Assembly (NCBI GenBank): GCA_011800805.1
Contig: MPNW01000055.1
Location: 205,163 to 269,162 of the forward strand
Source: Hirudo medicinalis
Taxonomy: Eukaryota; Annelida; Clitellata; Hirudinida; Hirudinidae
Direction of reading: 5' to 3'
Length of the DNA stretch: 64,000 nt
A program made the position numbers and the translations under genes. Each line of letters begins with the position of its first letter. The first letter of the stretch is position 1. The notes beneath the pieces were generated by a model that worked only from the letters and a program-made list of their open reading frames with translations, was not told the DNA's origin and searched no databases. Shown one piece after another: positions 14,241-43,830 of the stretch.

Positions 14241-16653
14241 GCGTATTTATATAGTGCACTAAGTACAAGCATCAGGGGTGATTTGTGACATTGTGAACAC
14301 GACTCGTGATGACTTGTTTTTGCCATCATTCACAGGAATGCAATATTCTGAGAACTTGCATTTCTGTGACTATTACATGATGATTGTTTTATTTGAGCTT
14401 TAATTTCATTCTGGGTTTCTGAAAGTTTCATTTGGAAGTAAACTTGCAACATTGATGTATAACAACATCAAAATAAATACCTTTCTCACAAATAATTAAC
14501 AATTAAAATAAATAAATCTATTCACAAATAATCAAATAAGCCAACCAGGATGGAGAATTCATTCTTGGTGTTGTCGCAAGAGACACGGAATTTGAAGGAC
14601 TGCCCCCAAAAAGTTGCACCGTGAGGTGGGAGAGACCGACACCCCCCGAAAAACTCCTCAACACTGACCACATATCTCTCCACCACCATCAAGAGCCTTT
14701 CAATGCCCAATAAGGCTGCAGACCTACAATAAAATGACATCATCACTGCACCAGCAATAATTTGAAATATTAAATATGTAATATGCAATTGCATGCCTTA
14801 TTTATGCTGCATTCAAATTAACTACAACAGCTACAATTCATCTTTACTTGTGACTCTGATGAACGTCAAAGCCATGGTTTTCTCCGAACTTCTTCTCAAA
14901 GAAATATTTCACTTTGTCCAGCCAGCCGTACCAGATGTCGATAAACTTTTGATGGAGTCCATCCAAATCTTGGTTCTGTTTTAATAACAATGACAGTAAC
15001 AGCTACCAATTCAACAATGATTCGTGCAACAATCACACATTTTGTCACCAACAACGGCAACGATAACTTTAAAACAAAGGCCAATTAACCTGTCAAGAAC
15101 CACTCACCCTCTTGAACTTTGGAGCAAGATTCACATAGGAGACGGAAAGCAGCATGTTGATGGCAGACTCGGCAATAGAATCATCCTGCGTGGAAAGGCA
15201 GATGTCCCAGAGGAAGTTGAGTCCAATGAGGTCGGCATTGTCCACCATCTGCACAAGGGGATCAAAAGGAGATGAAATTTGAACTTATTGAGAGCCAAGG
15301 AGATGTTTACAATCTTGAAACAATGGAGATGTTGTATGTATATGTATCTTTAAACATCTTGAAATGAAGGAGACTTTAAACATTATAATCTTGAAACCAA
15401 GGAGATGTTGCATGGAGACATATACAATCTTTAAACATTTTAATCTGGAAACCAACTTACAATGCCCGAGTTGACCTTTTTCAGTTTGTTCATGTTGGCA
15501 TTGACTTCTTCAAAGAAGCACTTGAAGCACTCAAAACCTGTTTGTGCACAAATAATTGTTAGTTTGCATATTAATAATGATAAAAAAAATAGCGACGAGC
15601 ATCTAAATCCGTTTGGCAGACCTGCTCGCGAGAGATATTGCGTCTTCAAAGTCAAAAGTTCTCTCTGGAAAATGAGGGACTGAGTTTCTTGCTCGAAATC
15701 CTTGATGCCTTTCGAGAACCACTCAAAACATGTCTGAAAAGTCAGTGCAAAATTCAAAACTTGCACCACAATTTCATGGATAAAATGAATTTTATGGAAC
15801 TATAAAAACAACACCAATAATAATAATAATAATAATAATAGAAAAAATAATAAAATCCTTGCCACAAAAATATAAGAAAATGTTTATTAATAATTAGAGC
15901 AGTACCTCCTTATCCCAGAGAGTTGAGAGTGGATCATCCACCAGGGTTTTCCACAATTCACGACATCTGTTCCAAGGAAAGTAGAAACAGCCAGCAGACA
16001 AAATGAATTGAAGAAACTCGAGGTGGGTTTTCACATACTGCAAATAATTTTATATTAAATTTAATACAATGAATTATTATTAAAATAATTAATCAACGTT
16101 ACAAATTATTCAAACATGATTTATCATGATTAACAAGTCAATGAGACCCTCCCAGATTAGTGAATCTGATAATAATCTGAAAGTTAATAATCGAGCCAAA
16201 GTTAACAATCACATTCTGATGAGCGGTCTCAGACGACCGACAATCCTCGGTCACGACGGAGTGGCACTTGGAGAGACTCTCGGTGACGAGTCCGATGATG
16301 TCGTGGTCGGCGTTGATCTCCTGCAACAGCTCCTGTCGAAACATTCCTCAATTCAATGACATTTAACAGTTAATTACTCAATAATTAGTAAGACACATAA
16401 CATATGAGTTTCTTAATGCTGCGATTCAAACTGACCAATTTCCAGCAACAAACAAAAGTAAACAAGGATTAAGAAAGGGAGGAGCAACATAAAATACCTT
16501 CTCAGCCTTGTGGGAGTTACTTTTGCCAATGCCTTTCACAATTTCAGTGAGATGTTTCAGAGCAGGAAGAATCAGTCGACCCTGGGAACAGAAAATGATT
16601 GTGACAAGCACAAGGAGAAGAAGTGCAATGAATGAGATGCTAATAACAGAATA

Positions 16654-16721
<68 letters not shown>

Positions 16722-19700
16722 CAAACAATAATCTGGCATCGAACGATGAACCAGATGAGGAAAAAGGCAATTTTCTTAATGAAATGATCAAATTGTTAAA
16801 ATGTCAGAATGATGAATGCAAACCTCCTTAATGTCTTCAATGCATTTATAAATGTAAGGCTTCTTGGCAGGCTCCTTGGTGCTCATGGACTCGTTTATAA
16901 TGGACAGATGTTCCAACAGAGCCCGCTCCAGTAATGCCAACTTCAAATCAGGAAGGTGTGAAATGTCCCAGAGAAATTCTAAAACCTACATCATCAAGTC
17001 ATCATGCATGTTAATGTTTTAATTTGGTTTACATTGTAATTACAATTGCATTAGCAAGAATATTACATGGAACATTGATTGGCATACAGGTTAGCTCGAT
17101 GGGTTGCATTGCATGTGCCAACAATGGCAACGGTTGTGGATGACTATATTACAGACTTGAAAACTTAGCAGTTAATTCAAATTCGAAGCTGCTATGCAAG
17201 TTTTATAATTAAAACGTTTTCATGTTTTGTAATTATTTGTCAATTAAATTCAATTTGTTTTATGAATGAAAACAGAAAACACCTCTCATCAAAGTACAAA
17301 GAAATCTCTTTGACATTTTGATTAAAGAACTTCTAAGTTGATCTTAAAGAATTTGCAAACCTTCAGCAGGATTGACTGATTGTCGCATTCCCTACCGATG
17401 CGACCAATCAATTTGATCAATTTCTCCCTCATGAAACTGCATTCTCTCTTCCAAGTCTGGAAACAAGAAAAAACTGAATTGTAATGTAATTACAAAGACA
17501 TCACAATGAAAAATTTGAATGCTAGATGAACTGTTAACCCAAAATTCTTCAGATCACTACAATTGTAGATGCCTACCTAATACTAATAATTATTATTACC
17601 AATACATTGATTTCATTCAAACCTCACAAAATGAAATGGAATACCTCTTCAATTAATGACACAAGGTACTGAAACTGCTCAGTACTGAATTTGGCAGCAG
17701 CAGCAGTTATGATGTTGTGGATGTTGTCAACAACAACGGAATTCTCCCCAGACTTAAAAAAAAGCATTGCCTGTGAAAGTGTCTTTTTGCATAGAAATTC
17801 TAAAAAGAACCTGTTTGGTCCATATTTTGGCAATCTCTTCATTGAGCAGCCTTGGTCCAAGGTAATCAACAATGTCCTTGATATGGCTGCAGTACTGACT
17901 TTTATCGATGCTCCCTGGGATTAAAATGGTATCACCCATTTGAAACACCCAATTGGTTCTCAATATAAGCGTTTGCAATCCTATTAGCTTTCCATGACAC
18001 AGATTCTTAGACCTAACTTTCTTTTGTTTATTTTAAAAGTTATTTCACAAACCTAATTGAATTCAGTAAATACAACAAGTTAATACAAGGTCCTGAACAT
18101 TCAGTTGCATCATAAGTAAAACTGCTAGAAATAAAATTCATTGGCAAGTTTCATTTCCATTACTAAAATCAGGTTGAAAAATGGGAAGGCAACATAAACA
18201 ATAAATTTAAAAACTAAAGAATAAATTAAACCAATTAAAATCAACAAAAGTAGAGTTGGGACTGGCCAACTGACCTTCCAGAGCAATGGAGAGAACCCTC
18301 TTGTTAACGATCCAATCAGTGACTTCCTCTTGTGACATGGCCAGCCTCGACATGCGATTAGATTTGGTTTCCTGGATCATTCTTGTCACCTGATAACAAC
18401 CATTGAACAAGGCAATATTGATGTTGAATAATAGAACATTTCTAAATTGGAAATTGTAAAAAAGAACTAATGGATTTATAAAAATTTAAAGTTGTTTTTT
18501 GCCACAAATTTAAGAAATGCTATTCATTCAATATTAACCTCTTTGATTCCATTCATCCTGGCATTGAAGTGATTCGACTTAAGCATTTTTAGGGTGATCT
18601 CCGCACGAAGTCGATCCAGTTCGGGAATCAGGTCTCGGCACAAGTTCAGACTGATCATTTTCAGAGACATTAACATGTCACAGACATTTCCTACTCTCTG
18701 TTCATTTAAATAAATAAAACTTCTGAGGTAAGAATGTAATTTGTCAAACTTAAAGACAAAAATACTACTTAAAAACCTTCACCACATAAAATACAAGAAT
18801 AGTTTCAATTATTCCCTCACTTTTTCCTTAAAGTCCTCCAGATTTTTGGCAAATTCAACTGCCGAGACAATTCCCTCGCACAGATAGGGCTGCACAGCCT
18901 CCGGATTCAAAAACTCAGAGCATTTGGCAAATACAGAGAACAAGGCATTCATTATCTGGCATAACATTTTTTAAATATTTAACATTTATATTTAATTCAT
19001 TAAACTCACTAAAACTTAAAATATTTTGAGTAAGGACAGGCCTCAGCTTGGATGAAACAAAAGTTATGAAAAAAATAGTTTACCGAAATATCTGAAGAAT
19101 TCTGCTCTAATCTTGCTTTGACAATTTCAAATCCCTGCAGTTCTGCAAACTGAATTTTGAAAGCAAAATTGATTAGTCAAATTAAATTAACTTAATTATT
19201 AAAGTAGAAACAATAATAGCAACATAATTAGTACTTACAAGATTTATGAGATCAGTCAGCCAGCCATGGGGGTCCTGAACAAATCAAATAAAAAATAAAA
19301 TTATGCCAAAAAACCATTCAAGAAAGCATTATGTAACCTGATAAACTTTACAATTAAGTAATGGATATTTTCCTTTTATAGTTGTGTTTAAGTTCAATAA
19401 ACGAATAAGATAAAAATGGAGGAGTTAAGATTATAAAGTAATGCACAAATATTAGTATTATATATTATTATATTAAACCTTGTGGGGGGGTCTCTTAGCA
19501 AATATTCCATCCCCAAAAACCTCCTCCCAGTGTTGGGACTTCTCTGAAAATCTATCCTTATTCTTCAAACAAAATTCTGATTCACTGTCAAAAACCTGCA
19601 TTTAAAACATTTGAAAATATGTATTAAACTTGAATTATCAATAGTTGAGGGTCACGAATAACTTCTCATTTCAAAGCAAAATGATTGTTAGAATAACATT

Positions 19701-21248
19701 ATCAAATCCTCTCATTCCATTATTTCCCTTCTTTAAATCTCAACAACAAACCAATGAATGATTATCTCCAAACTTTATGAATCAAGATTGTATTACAAAA
19801 TAGGATTCTGAGAATCAGGTGATCAGAATGAAGCAATTAAAATGATTATCACAGACATAATTATCATCTGCGAAACCCATGATCAGGTCAACCCCTAAAA
19901 GGAGTTAATCAAATTTGACCCACTTACCGTTGCCAGAAGGTTAATGAGTTCGAGTGGAATTGGGTCACTTTGTAGACGAATGAGTATCAACTGCACGAGC
20001 ATTTCAAGCATTTCATAGATCCCTTCCTGTACTTCTCCAAGCCATCTATGGACCACATTTGATGTCAATAGCTGTGGAGCACAATGAAATTCAATTGAAG
20101 CAATAATTTTTTAGATCCAGTCTGTTAGTGTGTTTTAGATTGATTGATTGATTGATTGAGACTGCCATGATGCCTTTTATATCCTGCCGTGGATACTTTG
20201 GCAATCAAAATGTGTGTCTGAATAAATAAATAAATAAATAAATGGCAATTGTGACCATTAATAAAACATAAATGTTGAAAGTTACATTGCTTGATAATTT
20301 TGATAGTTCATTACACATTGATAATAGCAAGTATTCAATCCCATGAATTCGCAGGAATAATGACATCTCGTACAATCACAAAATTTTAGCCAAATAAATC
20401 ATTTAAAGTCATTTTTAGAACATGTTAGGAACAAGTGATTTCATCACTGACCTTGTTGAAAGCCTCTGGCATACACCTTGACATGAACCGGTGGCAATTA
20501 GGATCACTTTCACAAATCCCTGATTATTAAACATGTCCTCATAAAGAAAATATAACTCAGAACATCTGGCATTCTAGTGGCACTAATATGCAAATTAAGT
20601 AATAATAATAAAAAAGTTTTATAACTTTAGAGAAAATCGCAAGAACATCAAAGATAAATATTGTTCTAATCAATTTGTTAGCCTTCTCACAAAACATTTT
20701 ATCATAGTATCTTATTGATGTTAATATCCATTCCATTTCACCAAACAATCAGAATTTCAAAACAATGTTTCCCAAACAGAGTTAAATTTGAATGAACCTT
20801 TTTTGGCATAAGAGATTGCGGCCACAAGACACTTGCTCAGAGATTCTTCTCTTTTGTATGGAATTGACCATGTATCAGTGTACACCCTACTCTCAAGCTC
20901 ATATAAGTTGACAAGTGGAAACTCTAGTTGCTCCTCATTGATAACATTCTAAATTGTATTTTTATTAATGTAAAGTACAGAGGCAAATTTTCAGTTTTAA
21001 TAACATACGTTGGACTTTTCGGTATTCAGTTCTGACGTGTTTATCAACGCAGGAGGTCCGTACAATGAAGTTCCAGTATCAACTGGTGTTTCATAAAGAC
21101 TCGTGTACCTTGTCGTCGGATGATCGTCGGTTAAAATGGCCACAGCTTCTTGTAAATCATTTCTCGCAAAAGCAAGCGCTCTCTGAACGTCTTCTAAATG
21201 AAACCCCATGTTAAGGAGCATGCTCACATGTCCATCGTTTAGCTCCAT
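1720..21248 (-). CDS. USP24: Ubiquitin carboxyl-terminal hydrolase 24 (USP24), complete, 58 exons
   Basis: A large cysteine deubiquitinase of the USP24/USP9X group, about 2,668 aa against about 2,620 in human. Exons (minus order) are: 21009-21248, 20798-20948, 20452-20519, 19928-20071, 19479-19595, 19239-19274, 19084-19149, 18821-18955, 18539-18697, 18275-18389, 17811-17914, 17645-17752, 17361-17456, 16824-16985, 16498-16581, 16213-16332, 15906-16037, 15622-15733, 15461-15537, 15108-15248, 14848-14975, 14546-14723, 14027-14119, 13649-13747, 13461-13505, 13120-13290, 12522-12932, 12156-12352, 11766-11898, 11513-11693, 11174-11326, 10442-10763, 10256-10317, 9655-9840, 9089-9203, 8774-8920, 8157-8317, 7794-7974, 7649-7731, 7194-7332, 6485-6604, 6040-6368, 5776-5915, 5555-5702, 5215-5413, 5013-5116, 4718-4825, 4461-4569, 4271-4390, 4096-4185, 3714-3822, 3390-3508, 3188-3301, 2908-2973, 2619-2709, 2297-2454, 2073-2159, 1720-1962. 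Order: N-terminal UBA, long helical region, USP catalytic core (roughly residues 1670-2090), helical tail. Phases close everywhere except the 8774/8317 junction. Confidence 0.94.
5776..6604 (-). other. USP24: USP24 His-box and Asp-box exons
   Basis: Exons 6485-6604, 6040-6368 and 5776-5915. The first has [17 protein letters not shown]. The second ends in [20 protein letters not shown], where the His of AGHYYSF is the general base, after an acidic insert of about 75 residues. The third has [15 protein letters not shown], whose Asp completes the triad. With the Cys box this shows an intact catalytic site. The acidic Ser/Asp/Glu insert before the His box is also variable in vertebrate USP24. Confidence 0.88.
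6715..6887. repeat. 27 bp tandem repeat in a USP24 intron, six copies plus a partial
   Basis: The unit tagcatcaatatattacatt plus gatacat starts at 6715, 6742, 6769, 6796, 6823 and 6850, with a broken seventh at 6877. Each unit contains the inverted arms ATCAAT and ATTGAT around a 7 bp spacer, so it can form a row of small hairpins. The length is a multiple of three, so several frames stay open across it by chance; none is coding. It lies in the intron between exons 6485-6604 and 7194-7332. Confidence 0.95.
7194..7731 (-). other. USP24: USP24 zinc-ribbon exons
   Basis: Two exons (7649-7731 and 7194-7332) encode the fingers subdomain of the USP fold. One holds KICHSCKHR and the next YNCEKCSIK, giving the two CxxC pairs that bind structural zinc in most USPs. 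Between them is the conserved [12 protein letters not shown] block. All four cysteines are intact, so the subdomain should fold. Confidence 0.85.
8157..8317 (-). other. USP24: USP24 catalytic Cys-box exon
   Basis: The exon encodes [19 protein letters not shown] followed by TCYMNS. The Cys of TCYMN (about residue 1686) is the nucleophile that attacks the isopeptide bond. Both flanks are unusual. The incoming intron phase does not match the previous exon, which suggests an unseen small exon. The outgoing intron appears to start with GC instead of GT (AG|GCAGGC). Joining there gives SDDSILFQI, which aligns with PDDSVFYQV of human USP24. Confidence 0.88.
9383..9570 (+). repeat. tRNA-derived SINE, copy 1 (USP24 intron)
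   Basis: The head gtgcaggttggccgaatggg contains an A-box-like TGGCCGAATGGG. About 55 bp on, gtgttcgcaaccc resembles a pol III B box. The body ends in agctaaataaaaaaaa, an A-rich tail. The same body occurs at 40094 and, more divergent, at 40651, 23090 and 17081. Spread copies with pol III boxes and an A-rich end are what a tRNA-derived SINE looks like. Confidence 0.8.
14170..14240. repeat. (AAT)n microsatellite
   Basis: About 24 uninterrupted AAT/ATA units inside a USP24 intron. It is simple sequence with no coding role. Confidence 0.95.
16660..16719. repeat. (AAT)n microsatellite
   Basis: About 20 AAT units in the USP24 intron between exons 16498-16581 and 16824-16985. On the other strand it produces a spurious poly-Ile open frame. 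Confidence 0.95.
17081..17150 (+). repeat. tRNA-derived SINE, 5' fragment (USP24 intron)
   Basis: The stretch ggcatacaggttagctcgat and the following gggttgcattgcatg match the head of the SINE at 9383 and 40094. Similarity fades after about 60 bp, before the B box. It is a 5' fragment or an old, eroded copy, lying between USP24 exons 17361-17456 and 16824-16985. Confidence 0.6.
21009..21248 (-). other. USP24: USP24 exon 1: start codon and UBA domain
   Basis: The first exon starts at ATG 21248-21246 ([16 protein letters not shown]) and encodes 80 residues in phase 0. Residues about 3-45 form a UBA three-helix domain: the MGF loop is present, followed by [23 protein letters not shown]24 proteins begin with exactly this kind of UBA, and this distinguishes the gene from USP9X and USP34. 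The following exon carries [19 protein letters not shown], another USP24 signature. A longer N-terminus is possible upstream but has no ATG in good context. Confidence 0.9.
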
Positions 21249-22173
21249 GGTTTTATGGTTGTAACACGTACAGGACAACAAACAGTCGGCAAGATTAATA
21301 GCGTCAAATAAATCTAAATTTCTAAAACTTCACGGTGACCTACAAAAAACATAAAAATTAGAAATAGTCTGCAGACACGAATACCACCATGTTATTTACT
21401 TTCCACAAAATAAACTACCGCGAGTGACCACAAAAAAGTAAACTGCGGATTGGATGGTAACAAAGTGTGTCATTAAAGTGATTTCATTTTGAATATTATG
21501 ACATTTTCTTAGCATTAATAAATTTTATTTAAAACATAATATTCTGCTACTCCAGACAGTCTGCTAAAATCCATATTCAATCTCAGAAACTTGGATCTCC
21601 AATCCAAAAATTAGATCTCATTTATTAAAAATCGTTCATAATAAACACTTCAAAAAGTTTTAACTTTGCTAACTCAGGCCAGGAAACAGTCTCGGTATCC
21701 TAAAATTACCACATTTTCCCACACTGAAATTAATTACTCGATATTGATCGACACTTCCGATATTTTTATTTTGGACCATAAATCCTCCACAACATCAACC
21801 AAAATAACAAGTCTCATCGGATTAGATGGTTAACACTGCTAGAAACATGTTTAGCAGATCCAAACATCAGCAATATCACCATAGAATTAAATTAGTGTGA
21901 TACAAACCATTAACAAACGCACCCAATGCAACCTATTTAATTTACCTTGAAAATTATTGCAACGGTCGATCATAAGCCAGTCTCGCATGCTGCAAATGAT
22001 GAAAAGATTGTAGAAAGAAACATTACATAATTCCTTAATGTAAAAACTGCAAGGGCACCAGTGCCAAGACAATAACAGTCAAAATAATATCAGATATGCA
22101 GATAATCCTTTTGATCTTTTAATTTTGCACTTGAAATGAAATAGACTCAAAAGAAATTTTCAAGCAATTTAGA
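21249..22173. other. Spacer between the USP24 start and the AKTIP stop
   Basis: About 925 bp holding the USP24 5' flank and the AKTIP 3' UTR, since both genes are on the minus strand. I see no other gene, repeat or clear promoter motif. Confidence 0.5.
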
Positions 22174-24451
22174 TCAATGCCTCATTCCTGCAGACATCCA
22201 GCTCAATCCCAAGCTCCTGATATCATTCTTTCCATCAGAATTATCAATTTGCTGAAAATTAAAATGTTAACTAGTAATTTATAAATTTATTATTCAATTA
22301 TCAAATGTAAAAGCCAGTTCAAAAATGCTCTAAGCCAAAATAGCACAACACATTCCACCATTACACAGCTGCACTAAATTACGATGCAGAATTTCAATTA
22401 GCACTCGTCGAAGCCTGATTAAAATTTAGTGATTCAATGCCACCAACAATTATCGATGCATCAACATAAAAAAAAAACGTCACTTTTGATTCTTTAAAAT
22501 CTGTTATCTGTTTTTTTATGTTAAGCATGGAATCAGAGTCCATTTCAGTAAACCTAGACCAAAAGAAAATATCAACATCACAAATACAATTAGGAAATTT
22601 ATCAAAGGGTGCTGGGTATACTAAATGTTGAAACTAGTATTCCTAGAATACTATTCAAATGCAAATAATGTTCAGCCATATATTTCAATCAAATTGGTGG
22701 ATTTTTCAGCTGAAATTTCATTTGAGATCTAAGAAATAAGAAGATGAAAAAAATGTCTCCTCACCTCAAGGAAAGGCTGTTCTTGGGATCTTGGTCATGA
22801 AGAAATTCAGCCGCACATGAATTAAGGGATTCTTTTACCTTGACTTTAAACAACTCTGAATCATTCTGAAATCTTGGAAGTAAAACACTTTTAAAATTGG
22901 ATGCTTATTTAAACCTCATATTGGCAAATGAAAACTCATCTCACATATCAGCTGCTTCTTTATTCAGAGGCTTAGTAAATTCAATGTTAGAAAAACTTCT
23001 TTTGGCATAAGCTACCAGATTCCACAGGTGATGTATTGCCTTTCTAAAAAAAATTTGTAATATAAAATATATAAAATACAAAGTTGTATTTTCATGGCAG
23101 TAATAGCAACAGTCATAATGCGTCATGTTCGAAACCCAGCCATAAGCGCCCTCGGGAAGGAGCACTATATAAATGGTTAATAAGAAACGACTCTGACATT
23201 ATGCATATGGTGCTATGTAAATGAACTACAAAAATACAAAAAGTTGTACAAAAAGATGCACTTCTACTTTTAGTGACCAACTATGAAACACATTCTCAAA
23301 ACATGCCACCCACTTCCAAGGATGGAATGCTCGATGGACATCAAGTTCACCTGTAGTAGGATGGATGAGAGGATGGAACACAGGTGGAGTGAAGATGATA
23401 GACTGTAAAATAAAGTAAGATAAAGTTATGACAACATAATAATAAGACGTAAATAAACATAAATGTTATTTTGTGCCTGTAATTCTATTATTTAAATTAT
23501 AATAAATAGCATAATAAACAGCATGCATAAATTGAGAAAGTGGACGTAATTTAAAAGAAACATTACAGATGGAGTCAACACAAATCTGTAATAATCTCTG
23601 AATATTGAAAAGTAAGAACTAACAGGAGGTCCAGCATCAGGAAACTCATCAGGGATTATAAGTTTGAATCTGAATTGTCCTCCTAGGTATGTTCCTTGTC
23701 TGATGAACATCACCCCATTCCAAACTATAACCAAGACAAGTAATTTTACCTTTTAAAATCTAAAAGTTGATAATGACCTCCATACTTACCTAAGGAAGAT
23801 GGTGATGAGGGCACAATGTAAATTCCTGTGAGTGACTGCCGCTGAAACAATAGCCTGCAATAAATGAATAAACATAAAATAAGTGAAATAATAATGAAAA
23901 TAAATGAGAACTGAACCTCAAATAGTCAAATTCTTTCTATTTTATCAATATCTAAAGTTATAAGAAAATAACACTTAACAAGTAGTGACCAAACAATAAT
24001 GTATGGTCTTACAACTCAGCCATGAGGGAATATTCAAGAAACACATATTCATAAAAGGGCATCATTGGCATGCACTTCTTTTTTTCTTCCTTGTCAGTAG
24101 CTCTATTTAATGCAGTCTTGAATTCCATAAAAAGAAAAAAATCTGGCATTAGTTCTCTGATTCAACAGAAACACTTTGACTTAAATCACTTAGGCATCAC
24201 TCAAAAACCTCACTTGATAAGTCAATTTTAATGCTACAGCAAAAGGCAGAACTCTAACCATTTTCCTTCTTAATAATGTCTTCTTAACATTAGCTGTATT
24301 ATTACATATTACACATAGTCCTAGGTAATGTATGGCTATTCCACGAACTTATCTACTCCTACAATTTTTTTGCGACCATCAACAAAATACTCCTAAAATG
24401 GTTGCACTTAACACTGATAATTGAAAAATCAACCTCATCCTCCAAGTCCAT
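22174..24451 (-). CDS. AKTIP: AKT-interacting protein / fused toes homologue (UEV domain), complete
   Basis: A ubiquitin E2 variant of the AKTIP/FTS family, which in animals works in the FTS-Hook-FHIP vesicle-transport complex and has no conjugating activity. Exons are 24434-24451, 24013-24116, 23790-23854, 23624-23724, 23314-23402, 22945-23043, 22765-22872, 22484-22553 and 22174-22251. All phases close, giving 243 aa (human 292). Key matches are FYEYVFLEYSLMAELL, VWNGVMFIRQGTYLGGQFRF, PPVFHPLIHPTTGELDVHRA, HLWNLVAYAKRSF and the C-terminal RSLGLSWMSAGMRH. The segment before GELDVHRAF carries no Cys at the E2 active position, as expected of a UEV. The N-terminal Ser/Pro-rich leader of vertebrates is nearly absent. 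The six-codon first exon (MDLEDE) is the least certain part. Confidence 0.91.
23090..23235 (+). repeat. tRNA-derived SINE, copy lacking its 5' head (AKTIP intron)
   Basis: The stretch catgttcgaaacccagccat has a near-perfect B box, followed by gcactatataaatggttaat, which matches the SINE bodies at 9383 and 40651. The A-box half is missing, so this copy is truncated at the 5' end. It lies between AKTIP exons 22945-23043 and 23314-23402. Confidence 0.7.
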
Positions 24452-25029
24452 TTTTGAAGAGATTGCAGCAGACGCCCAACCCCGAGTTCCTCATCGGACA
24501 CACATTTACAACTCAGAAATAAACATAAAAAAATAATTTGATAGCTTGACATTTACATTTTAAACTTAAGCATAATGTTTAATAAACTTAGTAATAAAAT
24601 GTTAAAATTCACTATTTATTTCATAATACAATCACTTAATTTTACCAATGACCGATAATTATTATAACAAGTGCTTACGAATTAATAATTATAAACTTTC
24701 AAAAATTTGATTTGGAATGCTTTGCAAATGTATGCAATGCTCATCTATTGCGACACCGTTTAAATGTTGCTGCTCAACTGCTGTTATGCTGATCGTGTGC
24801 TCTTGTGGGAAGGGGCTGGGATCTACCATTCATGGAAATGTAAGGTATTATTGTGATTGCAGATAATGTGGATTGTTGAATTATCTAGCTCGTAATATAT
24901 TATTGCTAAATTAAATTACGCTTTAGGCCTTATCACGAAGAATTTCAAAAATAAATCACTTTCGTCCAAGAAGATGCAAGAATATAACATTCTTGATGAC
25001 ACATTCGTTGTAATTGAGGCTATTAGGAC
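24452..25029. promoter_or_regulatory. Divergent promoter region, AKTIP (-) and MAST (+)
   Basis: About 578 bp separate the AKTIP ATG (24451, minus) from the first MAST ATG (25030, plus), so both promoters probably lie here. An in-frame TAG sits six bases upstream of the MAST ATG. I see no convincing TATA box or CpG-rich core, so this call rests on gene orientation only. Confidence 0.45.
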
Positions 25030-41923
<16,894 letters not shown>

Positions 41924-43830
41924 AAGGTTTCTTAGACATGCTTTTAATGAGATTTGCTTCCATCTCTCCATTTTTTTTTTAAATTCTGGTCTACTTTGTT
42001 AAAATCTTAAAAACTTTGTTATGCACAATTGCCAGGTATATGAAGTGGCTATTCTATTTTTCTCAAGTTTAATTGTGTCCCAATTCTTGTAATTCATGTT
42101 CGCTCGTGCTTTTGCATGGCTCGGGCGTCAAACATTGATTAAAGAATCTCCAGTCAACCAAAACTTTGCATGGTCAATTGTCAGCTTTTGCCAGAGGCTT
42201 GCACGCAAATAAGCTGTATTTTTTTGTTGTTGATTGTCAAATTGTCTATGATCTACGTTACCTACTAGTCATTTGCATCCCAAGGCTCAATCATTTCTTG
42301 TTTCTCGTTAGGCTTCCAAATCCCCTTTATATGTCCTCCTTCATAAAGCTTGTTTTTCATCAAAGCTTTTATTTATGTTGAAGTGGCAGTATTTTCTGTG
42401 GTTTCATTGTCTTGTGTTGTTAAAAATCTTATTGTTATTGTGTAAAACATGGTCATAGCATGATTGTATGTCGAGCATTAACTTATGGTATTTTGTACTA
42501 TTATCTTTCATACCATTATATTTTGTTATTAGTAATATCATTAATATGTGATGTTGATAGTTTGATCTTATTGTTGTCCTTGGCTGCATTACAGAGACCA
42601 GTGATGATTTCTCCCTAGAATCCATCCCTTTCCCTACCTAGGTCAACCCATAACTCTTCAGTCATCAAGCATGTAACCGTTCGTCACTATTATTCTGGTC
42701 AAGAATTCGATCCATCAGCATCAGGACACCTCTTCCATTTCACATCTCCATCCATCCATCCAGACCTCTCATTAAATGAAACTTGATTGTCAACCCTGCC
42801 CTGTTTTCCTATTCAATGATGCAAATTTGTTGATTTAAGCTATGGCGTCGCTTTCATTAGATGTGTATCAATAATAATCACTGCGTCAGTTGTTATCAAT
42901 TGGTTATTTTCGGGCACCTTACTGACAGGTGTGCGTTAAATAAATGACTAAGATAAGGAGACATTAAAAAAGATGATGCATGTGAAATTTTCCTTCGTCT
43001 TCATTGGACAAGCTCTGATTCTGACATGACCGAGGTGAATGCTCATGAGGTGAACTATATTTCCTTTGGTCCTGATTTACCCATGATGTTTGAGCAGGCA
43101 TTAAATGGTGGATGAGTAACTAACAAGTTGGATGGCTCGCTTTCTCCTGGGAGCCTTGGAAAAATGTTTGGCAGTGAGTTACCCTTTACAGAGCTCTTGA
43201 TTAGTGACGATTAGTGCGTCCCGAACCACTCTGATAACTTAATATGATAATATGATGTGATAATATGATGATGAGGAGAGGAGCTTACTGTACTAGATTT
43301 TGTAAAGAAGTTTCAAAATGCCGAACTACCGGTGTGCTTTTTACTATGGGAATTTTTTAACCGGGCAAAATAGTGCCATAATAGCTCAGTACTAGCGCAG
43401 CAGCCAAGAAGAATTAGCAAAACTAATAGCTGGCGGACTCAAGATTAAAGGACTTTTATGTTCGGGAAGAAATGTTCTAAAGATAAAAGTAGGGGAACTG
43501 AGTTCTAATAAAAAGGAGTTAGTACTTATCACCACTTAAAGCAGAAAACAGTAAAATTATTTTTAAAAAAAGGTTTTAAGTTTCTACTGAAAGATTTCTA
43601 CAAAATTAAACAATAAAAATATTTTTTAATAAAATTAATATTCTAAATTAAACTTATCTGTTTAAAGTAAACTATTTGTGGATGTGTCGAATATTTGAAA
43701 GAGTTTATATCTAAATGCTAACTAATTAAGCTTTCAAGCGTAAAACAAACTTCAATAAGTCCAAATCATCTTAGTTATGCAACGGACTTTAATCAAATAA
43801 ACAAGTAAATAAGTAAATAGCAAACTTCAA

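Noticed and set aside
20142..20250. GATT tandem run followed by an AAAT tail as a full retroelement
   Set aside because: Only simple-sequence runs are seen; no boxes, inverted ends or second copy support an element.
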